Under the pieces are notes generated by a model. The model was not told where the DNA came from. It saw only the letters and a list, made by a program, of their open reading frames with translations, and made no database searches. The position numbers were made by a program, and so were the translations under genes. From NCBI GenBank assembly GCA_947044405.1, contig CAMRHE010000011.1:10291001-10355000 (forward strand): a DNA stretch of 64,000 nt, written 5' to 3'. The DNA comes from Leptodactylus fallax (Eukaryota; Chordata; Amphibia; Anura; Leptodactylidae). Positions 22,507 through 33,572 of the stretch are shown here, piece after piece (positions within the stretch are counted from its first letter, which is position 1; every line of letters starts with the position of its first letter).

Positions 22507-22798
22507 TTCACATGTCAATGTTTTCCATCAGTGTATGTAAGCCAAAACTTGAAGCAAGTTAAAACACAGGACAGGTGCAAATGCTTCCAGCGTATGTTAT
22601 TATTGTGTAGTTTCCACTTCTGGTTTTGGCTTACAATTGGAGATCTGCAGTCAAATAAGATCAGTTAAAACATAGTGTATGACACAGTCAGAGTTCTTAG
22701 GAACCCTTAGCTATCCAATGTCTAGCTCTGTAAGGCAACCACAGTGGAAGGTATGTCAAGGTGAAAGTGACATGAATTTCTATGGAAAAATGGATGGT

Positions 22799-23560
22799 AC
22801 CATATTTTTCGCTAATTAAGACGCACCGGATGGTAAGACGCACTTAGGTTTTAGAGGAGGAAAATAGGAAAAAATATTTTGAACCAAAAGGTGGGCTAAA
22901 ACATTTATTAAAATAACAGAATAATATATAACCATGAACAACAGTCAACAGCAGCATTAAGAACCATTACTACTTATGAGGAGAGATTTTTTTTTTATCT
23001 TAGAACCATACACCTCTAACCATCAAGAAACCCCAAAAACTCCTCACTACTGTCCGAACTTATCAAGCTCAGTGGTACACTATGACTGGTATCACGCTCT
23101 TCATAAAGGATAACATCTTCAGAACTGTCCAAGGCTTTACTGATGCCACATTTTTGTAATTATTTTACAACTGTTTCATCCTTCACAGCCTACCATTAAG
23201 TTTTCATCCACTCACAAACTTGAGTAATAGTAGGCCTTTTCATTTGTCCAGTTGGTATCAGGTCATAGTTCCTAGCAGCCATCCACTAGTTCCACTCCTC
23301 TCATGTGAAAACTTTAAATGACTTGTTAATTGAAATGTCCAGATGTTGCAACTGGTTGGCAATTATAACTACATGGGTTGTCACATCTTTTTTGTGTTTT
23401 CATTGATATGTGCCCTAAACTGGTCAAGTACTAGTATGGCTTGTTTCTTCAGAAGCCCCCCAGGGAATTTGGACCACACTTTTTTGACCCATATTTATTC
23501 CTCTTTTGTCCATCCATCCTTTTTCAAGAACATGGACAAAAAAAGCTCTGTTTCCGCAAC
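22799..23560 (-). pseudogene. pogo/Tigger-like transposase remnant with one terminus
   Basis: CCATATTTTTCGCTAATTAAG at 22799, next to TA, looks like a terminal repeat of a pogo-group element. On the reverse strand the sequence then reads, from higher to lower coordinates, KVWSKFPGGLLKKQAILVLD (the Asp of the DDE core), FRAHINENTKK, QLQHLDISINKSFK, MKRPTITQVCEWMK and KCGISKALDSSEDV. This is the order of motifs in the C-terminal half of pogo/Tigger (CENP-B-like) transposases. Numerous stops and frameshifts interrupt it, and the DNA-binding N-terminal half and the other terminus are missing. Confidence 0.75.
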
Positions 23561-23722
23561 AGGGGGCCTTAACCTTAGAAACAGAACTTTTTCAGATTAG
23601 TTCAAATTGCAAGATTGTTTATTGGATGAGCAAAAAAACAAACCCCTAAAGAAATGGAAATTTTTCAGAATAGTGCAGGCTGCAAGATTATTTATTGGAG
23701 GAGCAAAAAAAAAAAATAACGC

Positions 23723-23947
23723 TTAAGGCTAAGGCCCCACGTTGCGGAAACGCAGCTTTTTTTGTTGCAGATTTTGTTGCGTTTTTTTGAGCCAACACCA
23801 ACAATGGCTACAAAAAGGAATGCAAAATATAAAGGAAACTCTTATACTTCTACCTTCTGCTCAATCCACTCCTGGCTTTTGGCTCAAAAAACTGCAACAA
23901 AATCTGCAACATAAAAAGCAGCTTTTCCTCAATGTGGGGCCTTAACC
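23723..23947. mobile_element. Palindromic MITE, copy 2
   Basis: It starts TTAAGGCTAAGGCCCCACG and ends with the inverse GTGGGGCCTTAA. The arms share CGCAGCTTTTTTTGTTGCAG and GCGTTTTTTTGAGCCAA with the opposite half. Same family as 22298-22506. Confidence 0.85.
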
Positions 23948-24009
23948 TCCTAGAGATTTTTCAGATTAGCAGGCTGCATTACACTGTTTATTGGGTGAGC
24001 AGAAAAAAA

Positions 24010-24590
24010 AAAAACCCTTAAGGCTAAGGTCCCATGTAGCAAGCTGCAGCAAAAAAACGCTGCAGAAAAGACTACGGAGGAAACACATCATATTTTTTTT
24101 TCAAGGTGTTTTTCCCAGAAGGTCCGCAGAGTTTTCCTCTGCAGACTTTCTGCCTTTTTATACCTATATGGAAAATGCCAGCGTTTCCGCAGGAATAATT
24201 GATATGCAGTGATTTTCAAAAATGTGGTGTTTTTGAATACGCAGTTTATCCGCTGCTGATTTTTTTTCTGCAATGTGTGAATAGGATTAGCTAGAATCCC
24301 ATCCACTTTGCAGGTACTGTAAAATGCAGTGTTTTTTTGCGTTTTCGAAATGTGAGGCCCCTGCTTAAGAAACTGAATTTTTTTGATTATTGTTGGCTAC
24401 AATTTATTAGAAGAGCAAAAAAAAAAAAAAAAAAAACCTTTAACAAACAAATTTTTCAAATTAGCAGTGTATGTCACAAATTTTTACCGCAAAGTGGGCA
24501 TGGGATTCACTAGAATCCCATCCACTTTGCTCTGACTGTAAAACATCACGATTTTTTCTGCGGCGTTTCTGCCACATGGGGCCCTGACCT
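24010..24590. repeat. Degenerate relatives of the palindromic MITE
   Basis: Segments with CTGCAGCAAAAAAACGCTGC, GCGTTTCCGCAGG and TTTTTGCGTTTTCGAAATG, and a repeated block TAGAATCCCATCCACTTTGC at about 24293 and 24512. They are probably two diverged copies of a MITE of the same style, with unclear ends. Confidence 0.5.
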
Positions 24591-24661
24591 AAGAAACATG
24601 AGTTTTTCATATTAGCGCAGGCTGCAAGTTTTTAATTGGATGAGCAAAAAAAGTATTTTAA

Positions 24662-25645
24662 CCCCTTCCTGTTCTGCGCCGTACTATTATGTCGCGATGA
24701 GCATTAAATTAACGCTCAGTGCCATAATAGTACTGAGCTGTAATGCCAGCTGTCCCATTAACCTCTGGTCAAAGTATAGGCTGATCTCCTCTATAGACTA
24801 TAATACACGTGTATACAGTATATTATTGCAGAGCATCGCTGGTTCAGGTGTCCTAGTGAGACATAAAAAAAAAGTAAAATTTTTTTTTTTAATAAACTGT
24901 GTGAAATAAATAAATAAATGAATAAAGCCCCCAAATTCCCTTTTCCTATATCAAATGAGTTATATAAAAAAAAACCTAAAAATTAATCAAAACAATACTT
25001 ATTTTTATATTGCCACGTCTGTAACAACCTGTACAGTAAAACTGAAACATTATTTAACCTACACGGTGAACGTTGGGAAAAAATACTAAGAAAAAAACGC
25101 CGGAAATAATGTTTTTCGCCATCTCACCTTACAAAATGTGCCATAAAAAGTGATCAAAAAGTCACATGTACCCCAAAACAGTACCAATAAAAAGCAAAGG
25201 TTGTTACGCAAAAATAAGCCCTTAACTAACTCTGTCTACTGAAAAATAAAAATGTTACACATCTCAGATGGTGGTGCAAAAATAATTGATTTATGTCCCC
25301 AAATGGGTTTTTGTTCTGCAAAATTAGTAACGCATAAAAAAACAATATAAATTAGGTATCGCTGTAATCGTAACGACCTGCAGAATAAAGGTAACATGTT
25401 ATTTATGTTGTATGCTGTGCGGAAAAAAAAATTTAAAAGGTAAAACGCAATGCCAGAATTGATGGGTTTTTTTTTAATCCACCAAGAAAGAGTTAATAAA
25501 AAATAGTCAATACGTTATAGGCACCCAAAAATGGTGTCATTACAAAATGAATCTCATCCCTCAAAAATACAAGCCCTCATATGGCTACATCACCAGAAAA
25601 ATAAAGAAAAATATAGCTTGTACAATGAGAAAACAAAAACCCCAA
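24662..25645. mobile_element. TTAA-type MITE, truncated copy (family A)
   Basis: TTAA (24658-24661) is followed by CCCCTTCCTGTTCTGCG. The interior shares TAAGCCCTCATATGGCT-type and GTAACATG-type blocks with the complete copies at 48967 and 53584. The right terminus is missing; homology fades near 25645. Confidence 0.7.
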
Positions 25646-25914
25646 AAATCGCCAGACAAATCTGGCTGCGAAAGGAAGAGAATGTATAAGATGTTCAAGA
25701 GTATATCAGGGTACAAACCAGATTTAGAGCTTATGAGGGAAAAGACACCAGAAGTGACCCCCAGAGTGACTGTGCCCCAATCATAGGAGCTACTGGGAAT
25801 ATAGTAGGGAATTTGGTGTTCTCAATGTACTCTGCACAGCTTATATATTCACTCTTCATCATCCGCTGTGCATTCACGTCTGAGATACTAATGCTTACTA
25901 CACCTATTGATAAA

Positions 25915-26860
25915 TTCTTTGAGGGGTGCAGTTTTTAAAATGGGGTCACTCCCTAGGGGATTCCATTTTCTGGAATCTTAGAGGCTCTGCAAACATGACA
26001 TGTCATCCAGATACCAAACATCTGAATCTGCACTCCAAAAGCCACATACCGCTCCGTCCCTTCTGTGCCCTGCTGTGTGCCCAAACTGCAGTTTATGCCC
26101 ACATGTATGACACTGGTGTACCCAGGATAACGTACTTAATGTCATATGTGGGCATAAACTGATATATGGGCACAGCCGGGCACAAAAGGGAAGGAGCGCT
26201 ATTTGGTTTTTGGAGCACAGATTTAGACGGTTTGGTTTTTGGACACCATGACACTTTTGCAGAGCTCCTGAAATGCCAGTAAAGTGGAATCCCCTGACAT
26301 GTGACCCCATTTTGGAAACTACACCCCTTCATGAATTTATCCAGGGGTACAGTGAGCAATTTTATTTCTAGAAATTAAATTAATGCAACACTCAAAGGTT
26401 AAAAATGATTGCTACCGCAATTGATAAACCAAACTGCGCTCCAAAAAACAAAATAGCGCTCCTTCTCTTCTGTGCCCAAACAGCAGTTTATACACACATA
26501 TGGCATTAAGTACATTATCCTGAGTACACCAGTGTCATACATGTTGGCATAAACTGCAGTTTGGGTACACAGCAGAGCGCAGATGTGAAGGAGCGCTATG
26601 TATTTTTGGAGCATAGATTGTTGGTTTTTGGACTCCTTATCATGTTTGCAGAGAACCTATAATTGCCCCTACAAACTGGGGTCACTTCTTGGGGAGTTCC
26701 AAGTTACTGGCACCTCCAGGGCTCTGCAAAAACAACATGAAAGTCCCTCTAAATCTTTAATCCAAGAGCTAAAAATAGCAATGCTCCTTCCCTTCTGAGC
26801 TCTGCTGTGTGCCCAAACAGCAGTTTAAGCCCACATATACAACTTTTTTGGACCCGAGAT
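25915..26860. repeat. Array of alternating inverted copies of a ~200-bp unit
   Basis: A unit containing GGGGTCAC, a CTCTGCAAA block, GCGCTCCTTCCCTTCTGTGC and CCCAAACAGCAGTTTA occurs forward at 25918-26120, inverted at 26140-26350, forward at 26425-26510, inverted at 26530-26690 and forward at 26690-26850. The first pair makes a hairpin with arms of over 200 bases around 26130. The two hairpin centres (26102-26150 and 26490-26545) are themselves reverse complements. Confidence 0.8.
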
Positions 26861-27114
26861 AGCCCACTTTTTATTTTTTCGAGTGCTTCTCTCTGATGAC
26901 ACAATGTGGGCCTAATATATCGGGCACTGAAATGGCATATATGATTCGAAAATTGCAATTCGGTTTCTGTACCATTTGCTTTGCATTACCATTTGGAAAA
27001 GTCTGTGGGGTCAAATGCAGGGGCGCACCGCTAATGAGGCAAAGTGAGGCGGCCGCCTCAGGCGGCACTGTCCGTCACTGACTGGGGGGGCGGCATTTTT
27101 ACTATTTATTTAAT

Positions 27115-27190
27115 GTAAACCAGCCCAGGACAGGCTGCTTTAAAAAAAAAAAAAACAGAGCTGAGCGGGGCCTGTCCTGGGCTGGTTTAC
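27115..27190. repeat. Perfect 20-bp hairpin inside the hAT-type element
   Basis: 27115-27134 (GTAAACCAGCCCAGGACAGG) and 27171-27190 are exact reverse complements, separated by 36 bases including a run of A. Confidence 0.9.
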
Positions 27191-27513
27191 AAGATGTCGC
27201 ATCTCAGCGCAGGCGGTGATACAATGACATCATCACGCCGCCTACACTGAGACACAGACGTCGCGGTCAAGAAGAGAAGGCGGCTCCTTCAACGCATCGC
27301 AGGTAGGAGGATAACTTTTTTTTTTTATATATAAATAGGCCGTAACCTGCTGGAGTATCCCCATCAGGTAACAGCCTATTTATTTACCTACCCCGTGTCT
27401 GCTCGTGACCGCTTCTGCTTCCCCTTCTGCTATGGGACGCAGAAAGGGAAGTGGATGCCGCTGTGAGCGGCCGCGGGCATCGGTAAGTGAGGCCGCGGGC
27501 CACAAATACTACT

Positions 27514-27557
27514 ATTATTATACTCCGGGGTCTTTTCAGACCCCGGAGTATAATAAT
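27514..27557. repeat. Perfect 19-bp hairpin, recurrent module
   Basis: ATTATTATACTCCGGGGTC (27514-27532), loop TTTTCA, and the exact inverse at 27539-27557. A half copy lies at 27786-27815, and other copies near 12871 and 52719. Confidence 0.9.
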
Positions 27558-27825
27558 CGGACACCCAGGGGAGGTGATAAACATAAAAAACAGTGTTACT
27601 CACCTCTCCAGCAATCGGTGTTACTCCGAGCAGGCTTGGGGCCTCTGGTGACGTCATCAGGTCGCGTCGCCGGCCTGATCAAGTGACACTTGTGCGCAAT
27701 TAAACAGGGCCGAAAGCTGCAGGGAGTGCACCAGTGTGCAGGATAGGTAAGTACCACTGGTTTTTATGTTTGTCACCTCCCCTGGGTCTGAAAAGACCCC
27801 CCGAGTATAATAATAGTTCATGGGC

Positions 27826-28360
27826 GGGCAACTATGGGGCATAATACCGTGTGCAGGGGCCACTGTGGAGCATAATACCAGTGCAGGGGCCACTGTGGAG
27901 CATAATACCAGTGCAGGGGCCACTGTGGAGCATAATACCAGTGCAGGGGCCACTGTGGAGCATAATACCAGTGCAGGTGCCACTGTGGAGCATAATACTA
28001 GTGCAGGGGCCACTATGGGGCATATTACCATGTGCAGGGGCCACTGAAGAGCATAATACCCTGTGCAGGGGGAACTGTGGAGCATAATACAAGTGCAGGC
28101 GCCACTATGGAGCATAATACAAGTGCAGACGCCACTATGGAGCATAATACTAGTACAGGGGCCACTATGGAGCATAATACCAGTGCAGAGGCCACTATGG
28201 AGTATAATACCAGTGCAGGGGCCACTGTGGAGCATAATATCATATGCAGGGGCCAATATGGAGCATAATACCATATGCAGGGGCCAATATGGGGCATAAT
28301 ACCGTGTGCAGGGGCCACTGCAGGGCATAATACCGTGTGCAGGGGCTGCTGTGGAACATT
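27826..28360. repeat. Minisatellite, 30-bp unit, about 17 copies
   Basis: The unit GCATAATACCAGTGCAGGGG plus CCACTGTGGA repeats head to tail with few changes. Since 30 is a multiple of three, several frames stay open on both strands; these are not genes. It lies wholly inside the hAT-type element. Confidence 0.97.
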
Positions 28361-30169
28361 ATAGTGTGTGTAAATGGGGTGCTATAAACAGGAGCTATGG
28401 TGCCTGTTTATATCATACGCTGTCTGTTTATAGTGGCCGTGTGATGTAATTCCAGCCTTGTCACATAGACATGTATAGGACAAGGCTGTAGTTACATTAC
28501 ATGGCCGCTATGAGATGGATGACACTATGTAAACAGAGAAGCGGTCACGGCGCTTACACAGGTACCATTCACACAGCTGATCAGTGGGGGTCCTGGGTTT
28601 TTGAGCCCCACTGATTAGTTTATTAATGACCTGGAAAAACCTTTTAATTAGTTAACACCTAGGGCATTATTAATAAGGGGCACTATTTATACAGGGTACA
28701 CACGGATGTTATTAATATAAAGATGCACTTGGGGGTGTTATTCATTATGGGGGGGTTATATCATATATTTTATAATTGGGGGTAGCAGCAGGATGGGGGC
28801 TTTGTGTAGGTGAGGACAATGTGGGTTGGATGCCTGGAAAAGTGAGGAGCCAAAGATGTCTGTGTTGCAAACTTTACAGAGACAAGTCACAGCTGGAAGT
28901 TGTCATGGCGGTCCAAAGGGAAGAGAAGGGAAATGTGACCGATTAGTCAGAGATGTCACCTGTAAGTCACAAAATGTTACTGCCCTGTATTCACCTAAAT
29001 GAGGATAAATACCTGATTGATGTGGGTCTGTCAGCTGAGACCCCCACTGAGCATGAGAATTGTTTTTTTTCCCCCATTGGGTGGGAATTCAGCCTGACCG
29101 CAGCCACATATAGACGTGTCACTTGGTGGATGGACGAACCCGCGTGGCTCTCATTCACTTCAATGGGAGTGCCAAAGATACCTGAAGTCCAGTACTCAGC
29201 TATCTGCGGGCTCCTATTATAGGGCCACGTGGGCTCATCCATCCACCAAGCAGAAGATGTGTGAAGTTACTTTCATTGTTAATGCCGTGTTGTTGATCTG
29301 ATACTGAAGTAATGCAGTAAAAAGAATTCTTAAAAACTGTTTTATAACTTTTTGTATTGTGTACATTGTGCGACGATAACAGTGTGTGAAGCTAGTAGCA
29401 TGGAAACTCAATTTTTTTTTGGGGGGGGTGGTGTATTTCTATAGTCCGCCTCAGGCAGCAAAGAGGCTAGGTTCACCACTGGTCAAATGCATCCATCCTC
29501 TACTTCCATTATTACTGAAATGCCTCCTGTTCCTACCCGCAGCATTTTATATACGGTATGTGACATCAGCACTGTAAGATGTCCATTTACCACTGACTAT
29601 TGGCTCAGAGGCACATGTCTCTTCTGTATTTTCACTGTGCAATGCATGTCATGGCAGCCCTTTTATCTTAGTTGAGACTAATCACCGACTATTAGGTTTT
29701 GTTAAAAAACGAACAGTTCAGAATATTAATTTTATTGTAGGTGTATCTCATCTAAATTAAATATGTATCTTCACAGGAAAATGAAATTAAAATGTAACTT
29801 TTAATTATATATATTAAAAGAAAAAGGCCCTAGGCTTAGTAGTGACCACAATTAGAGTGACTAGTCACATGTGAAATGTAAAATAGTGCAATCACAGTGA
29901 ATGTATATAGTTGTGCTAAAAAGTTTACATACCCCGGCAGATTTTTTGTTTTTTGGCCTTTTTTCAGAGAATATGAATGATAACAAAAAAACTTTTTCTC
30001 CACTCATGGTTAGTGGTTGGTTGAAGCCATTTATTGTCAAACTTTTTAAATCATAATGACAACCAAAAACATCAAAATGACTCTGTTCAAAAGTTCACAT
30101 ACCCTGGTGATTTTGGCCTGATAACATGCCCAGAAAAAAAAACCACAGTCAGGTAGACCAACCAAAATT

Positions 30170-31547
30170 TTGGCCACATCTGTCCGGAAAATTGTTTGGG
30201 ATGCAAAGAAAAACCCACACATAACATCAACTGAAATACAGGACTCTCTGAAAACAATCGGTGTGGCTGTTTCAAGATGCACAATAAGGAGGCACTTGAA
30301 GAAAAATGGGCCGCATGGTCGAGTTGCCAGAAGAAAGCCATTACTGCGCAAATGCCACAAAGAATCTCGCCTTCAATACGCATTCTGAAAAGAAAAAATA
30401 CAACAGGGCGCTCCCTTGTGCGGAACCTTAAATGTGCAAGTGAAATAATCCCAAGCTCCCCTTATAGGTGGAAAATTACCTCGAGGTGGAGAATTACCTT
30501 GAGGTGTTATGTGATACACAACAACTTTTGAGTCTTATTAGAGAGGCTTTGTGGGGGTGCTGCACTGATGGTGTCCCAGTCCTCAACTCCAAAATAGAGA
30601 GACCCCGGAGAAAGATAAGTAATATGGGTGTGTGAATCTTCACGAAAAACTCAAAGCTGGACCCAATTTTCCTGCGCTCCCTCGAAGGCACCGCAGTGAC
30701 TGTGATTCCTCCAACTTTTTGTTTTTATTTTGTTATTTTGTTGCATTTATTACTATCTGTATACTCCAAATAAAAAATCCATCCTTGGACAACCATATTC
30801 AGAGTTAATTCCATTTAATCTGGAGGAATCACGGTCTCAGTGGTGCCTACGAGGGAGCGCAGGAAAATTGGGTCCAGCTTTGTGTTTTTTGTGAAGATTC
30901 ACACACCCATATTATTTGCCTTCAATACGCCAAACAGCAGAGACAAGCCTCAAAACTTCTGGAACAAGGTAATTTGGAGTGAAGAGACAAAAATCAAACT
31001 TTTTGGCCACAACCATAAACGTTACATTTGGAGAGGTGTCAACAAGGCCTATGATGAAAGGAACACCATTCCTAATGTAAAGTACGGAGGTAGATCACTG
31101 ATGATGTGGGGATGTGTGAGCTTCAAAAGCATAGGAAACTTGGTCAAAGTTGAAGGAAAGATGAATGCAGCATGTTATCAGCAAATACTGGCGGCAAATT
31201 TGCACTCACCAGCCAGGAAGCTGCGCATGGGACGTACTTGGACGTTCCAACATGACAACGATCCAAAACACAAGGCCAAGTCGACCTGTCATTGGCTACA
31301 GCAGAAGAAAGTGAATGTTCTGGAGTGGCCATCTCAGTCTCCTGACCTCAATATCATTGAGCCACTCTGGGGAGATCTCAAGCGCGCAGTACATGCAAGA
31401 CAGCCCAGGAATTTACAGGAACTGGAGACTTTTTGCCAAGAAGAATGGGCAGTTTTACCATCTGAGAAAATAAAGAGCCTCATCCACAACTACCACAAAA
31501 CACTTCAAGCTGTCATTGATGTTAGAAGGGGCAATACACGGTATTAA
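30170..31547 (+). pseudogene. Tc1 transposase, N-terminus lost, interrupted
   Basis: 30170-30381 encodes the end of the DNA-binding region (TIRRHLKKNGPHGRVARRKP), then a 549-base interruption, a one-base shift, and 30931-31547 encodes an unbroken catalytic half. This contains WSEETKIKLFG, HDNDPKHKAK and PDLNIIEPLW, with 34 residues from the second Asp to the Glu, and it ends in the correct place (RRGNTRY, stop at 31545-31547). The first catalytic Asp of WSDE is Glu here. The initial helix-turn-helix is missing upstream of 30170. Confidence 0.9.
30382..30917. mobile_element. 536-bp insertion with 13-bp direct repeats and inverted arms
   Basis: GCCTTCAATACGC occurs at 30369-30381 and again at 30918-30930, which brackets the insertion as a target duplication. 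Inside, about 30617-30716 and 30818-30917 are imperfect inverted copies (GCGCAGGAAAATTGGGTCC, GAAGATTCACACACCCATA). A 13-bp duplication suggests target-primed retroposition rather than a cut-and-paste element. Family unknown. Confidence 0.75.
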
Positions 31548-31894
31548 GAACTGGGATATGTGAACTTTTGAACGGGGTCATTTTGATGTTTTTAGTTGTC
31601 ATTATGATTTAAAAAGAGAAAACACAGAAGTTTGACAATAAATGGCTTCAACCAACCACTAACCATGAATGGAGAAAAAGTTTTTGTGTTATCATTCATA
31701 TTCTCTGAAAAAAGGCCAAAAAAAAACCAAAAAATCTGCCAGGGTATGTAAACTTTTTAGCATAACTGTAGCTGTAGATAGGACGGGAAATATCTCAAGT
31801 CCTTATACTTCTGTATACAACTAAAAACCATTGTGGATAAGGTGATCTCTACTATTAGTGTATGACTTAAGTAGAGTGGCCAGCGCATGAAAAT

Positions 31895-32972
31895 ACACGA
31901 GCCCACCATCAGGGCTCCGGGAACTGCAGTTGTTACTACAACATCTCTCTGGACCAGACATTACCTCTCTGTTGTCCAGAGTCCCAGAATGTCTAGCAGT
32001 CGTAGTCTCCTTTCTCTCCTCCCACTTTCTCAAACTCAACATGGAGAAAACGGAGTTCATAATCTTCACCCCTCCTCGCATGGCCCCCCTACCTGACCCA
32101 TCTCTCAAAGTTAATGGAACCATACTCACCCCAGTCCCATGGGTCCGCTGCCTTGGGATAACCTTAGACTCTGACCTATCCTTCAAGCCACATATTCAAA
32201 CCCTCAACATCTCCTGCCGCCTCCAACTCAAGAACATCCATCGAATTCGCTCCTTCCTCACCCCTGAAACTACAAAGATGCTAGTCCACTCCCTTATAAT
32301 CTCCTGCCTAGACTACTGTATCACCCTTCTCCATTGGCTCCCAGCAAACACTCTCTCCACCTCCAGTCACCTTAAACTGTGCTGCTCGCTTAATACACCT
32401 CTCCCCCTGTTCTTCATCAGCCACTCCCCTCTGCCAATCCCTTCACTGGCTACCTGTTGCCCAGCAAATAGAGTTCAAATTACTAATGCTGACATACAAA
32501 GCTCTCCACAACCTGCCCCCTCCATATATCTCTGACCTAATCTCCCGCTACCTGCCCACACGTAACCTCCGATCCTCCAAAGACCTCCTACTCCGCTCTG
32601 CTCTTATCCACTCTTCACACAATCGTCTCCAAGACTTCTCCCATGCATCCTCCATACTCTGGAACTCATTACCAAGATGACACATTCACATCCCCCACAG
32701 TCACAAGCTTCAAGAAGGCCCTGAAGACTCACCTATTCAGGAAGGCCTACAACCTCCAATAAAGCTGCTGTCACCACACCACCACCTGTACAGCCACTCC
32801 CCTCACCTTCTGTCTCTATCCCTCTTCCCTCATAGATTGTAAGCCCTTGCGGGCAGGGCCCTCTATTCCATTGTGCCAGTTGGTCACTGTTAGTATCATA
32901 TTTGTTTTGTATATTTTGTGTACCGTATGTAAACCCTCAAATGTAAAGCACCATGGTGCTATATAAATAAAC

Positions 32973-33002
<30 letters not shown>
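31895..33002 (+). pseudogene. L2-type LINE, 3' portion
   Basis: It encodes the last part of an L2-type ORF2 on the forward strand: LKLNMEKTEFIIF, VRCLGITLDSDLSFKPHI, ALHNLPPPYISDLI, RSSKDLLL and SRLQDF-like SSILWNSLP. Frameshifts occur near 32470-32500 and 32680. The 3' UTR has GATTGTAAGCCCTTGCGGGC, the ATGTAAAGCACCATGGTGC block and a trinucleotide tail (AAT)n at about 32970-33000. It is 5' truncated, as most LINE copies are, and lies within the large inverted-repeat structure. Confidence 0.9.
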
Positions 33003-33003
<1 letters not shown>

Positions 33004-33053
33004 TCGGAACTCACTTGGGCCCTCTGTCTACCATATTTGTAGCTCTTATCTCT

Positions 33054-33088
33054 CCTGAGAAACCCTATAAATGTAGGAAACACGTTGA
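33054..33088 (+). ncRNA. Hammerhead-like motif
   Basis: CCTGAGAAACCC, then TATAAATGTAG, then GAAACACGTTGAG. This has the layout CTGANGA - short stem-loop - GAAAC.CGT of hammerheads in Penelope-like elements. One invariant G of the core reads A. It is likely a degenerate copy. Confidence 0.4.
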
Positions 33089-33572
33089 GAAGTATAGTGT
33101 TCTTCACTATGCTGCCGTGAATATCACAGAGACAGCTACCTTTTTTCTAGTGGATTCTTACTATAGCAAAGCCTCTAACCACATCTGAGCTATAGCCAGG
33201 GCTTAGTTGCAACCACACTTGAGCTGAGGCTGACTTTTTGCTCATCATGGTTAATTGAGGCAGTAGCAATTCCTTGTCCTGAGCAGGTCATACTAGTGGC
33301 CGTATAACTTATAACCCAGGTATACAACAAGCAGGCTATGCTGGTGGCCGTATATATCTGACTTTCCACTTATATAACACTGCTGTAAATTCATGGTTAA
33401 TTATTCTAGGTAATTAGGTGGATATGATACACCTTAGTAGCCTATGTGTTTGGATGGGAAGTGAATATTAATCCTCCGTTATTTGGGTGGTGACTCGCCT
33501 GAGTTCACATAGAGAGGAGGCACCACCTCAAAAGGACTCTACTTAAGTCACACACTAATAGTAGAGATCACC

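Larger units (their letters stand above)
23570..24660. repeat. Interspersed tandem units between MITEs
   Basis: A unit near TTTTTCAGATTAG...GCAGGCTGCAAG...TTTATTGGATGAGCAAAAA recurs about six times (near 23590, 23670, 23955, 24380, 24450 and 24605). Its copies are separated by copies or relatives of the palindromic MITE, suggesting expansion of a composite unit. The A-runs vary in length. Confidence 0.7.
27018..29481. mobile_element. Non-autonomous hAT-type element, 2464 bp
   Basis: GTCAAATG occurs on both sides (27010-27017 and 29482-29489), an exact 8-bp target duplication as made by hAT transposases. The ends are CAGGGGCGCACC on the left and GGTTCACCACTG on the right (reverse complement CAGTGGTGAACC), matching the hAT pattern CAGNGGNGNACC. 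A GCCTCAGGCGG-like block follows each terminus. No transposase is encoded. The interior holds hairpins, a 30-bp minisatellite and a segment also present, inverted, in the element at 45667. Confidence 0.9.
29908..31768 (+). mobile_element. Tc1/mariner transposon with a secondary insertion, 1861 bp
   Basis: Flanked by TA (29906-29907, 31769-31770). The ends pair as AGTTGTGCTAAAAAGTTTAC and the inverse GTAAACTTTTTAGCATAACT; the terminal repeats extend about 210 bases (ATGGCTTCAACC and GATAACA blocks). It is inserted in one arm of the large inverted-repeat structure. It carries a foreign 536-bp insertion in the transposase and lacks the start of the gene. Confidence 0.93.

Noticed and set aside
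27657..28328. Several long open frames on both strands (up to 223 codons)
   Set aside because: They arise because the repeat unit is 30 bases; the translations are pure repeats.
27826..28360. Regular 30-bp repeat as a CRISPR-like array
   Set aside because: Units are contiguous without unique spacers and lie inside a vertebrate hAT-type element; it is a minisatellite.
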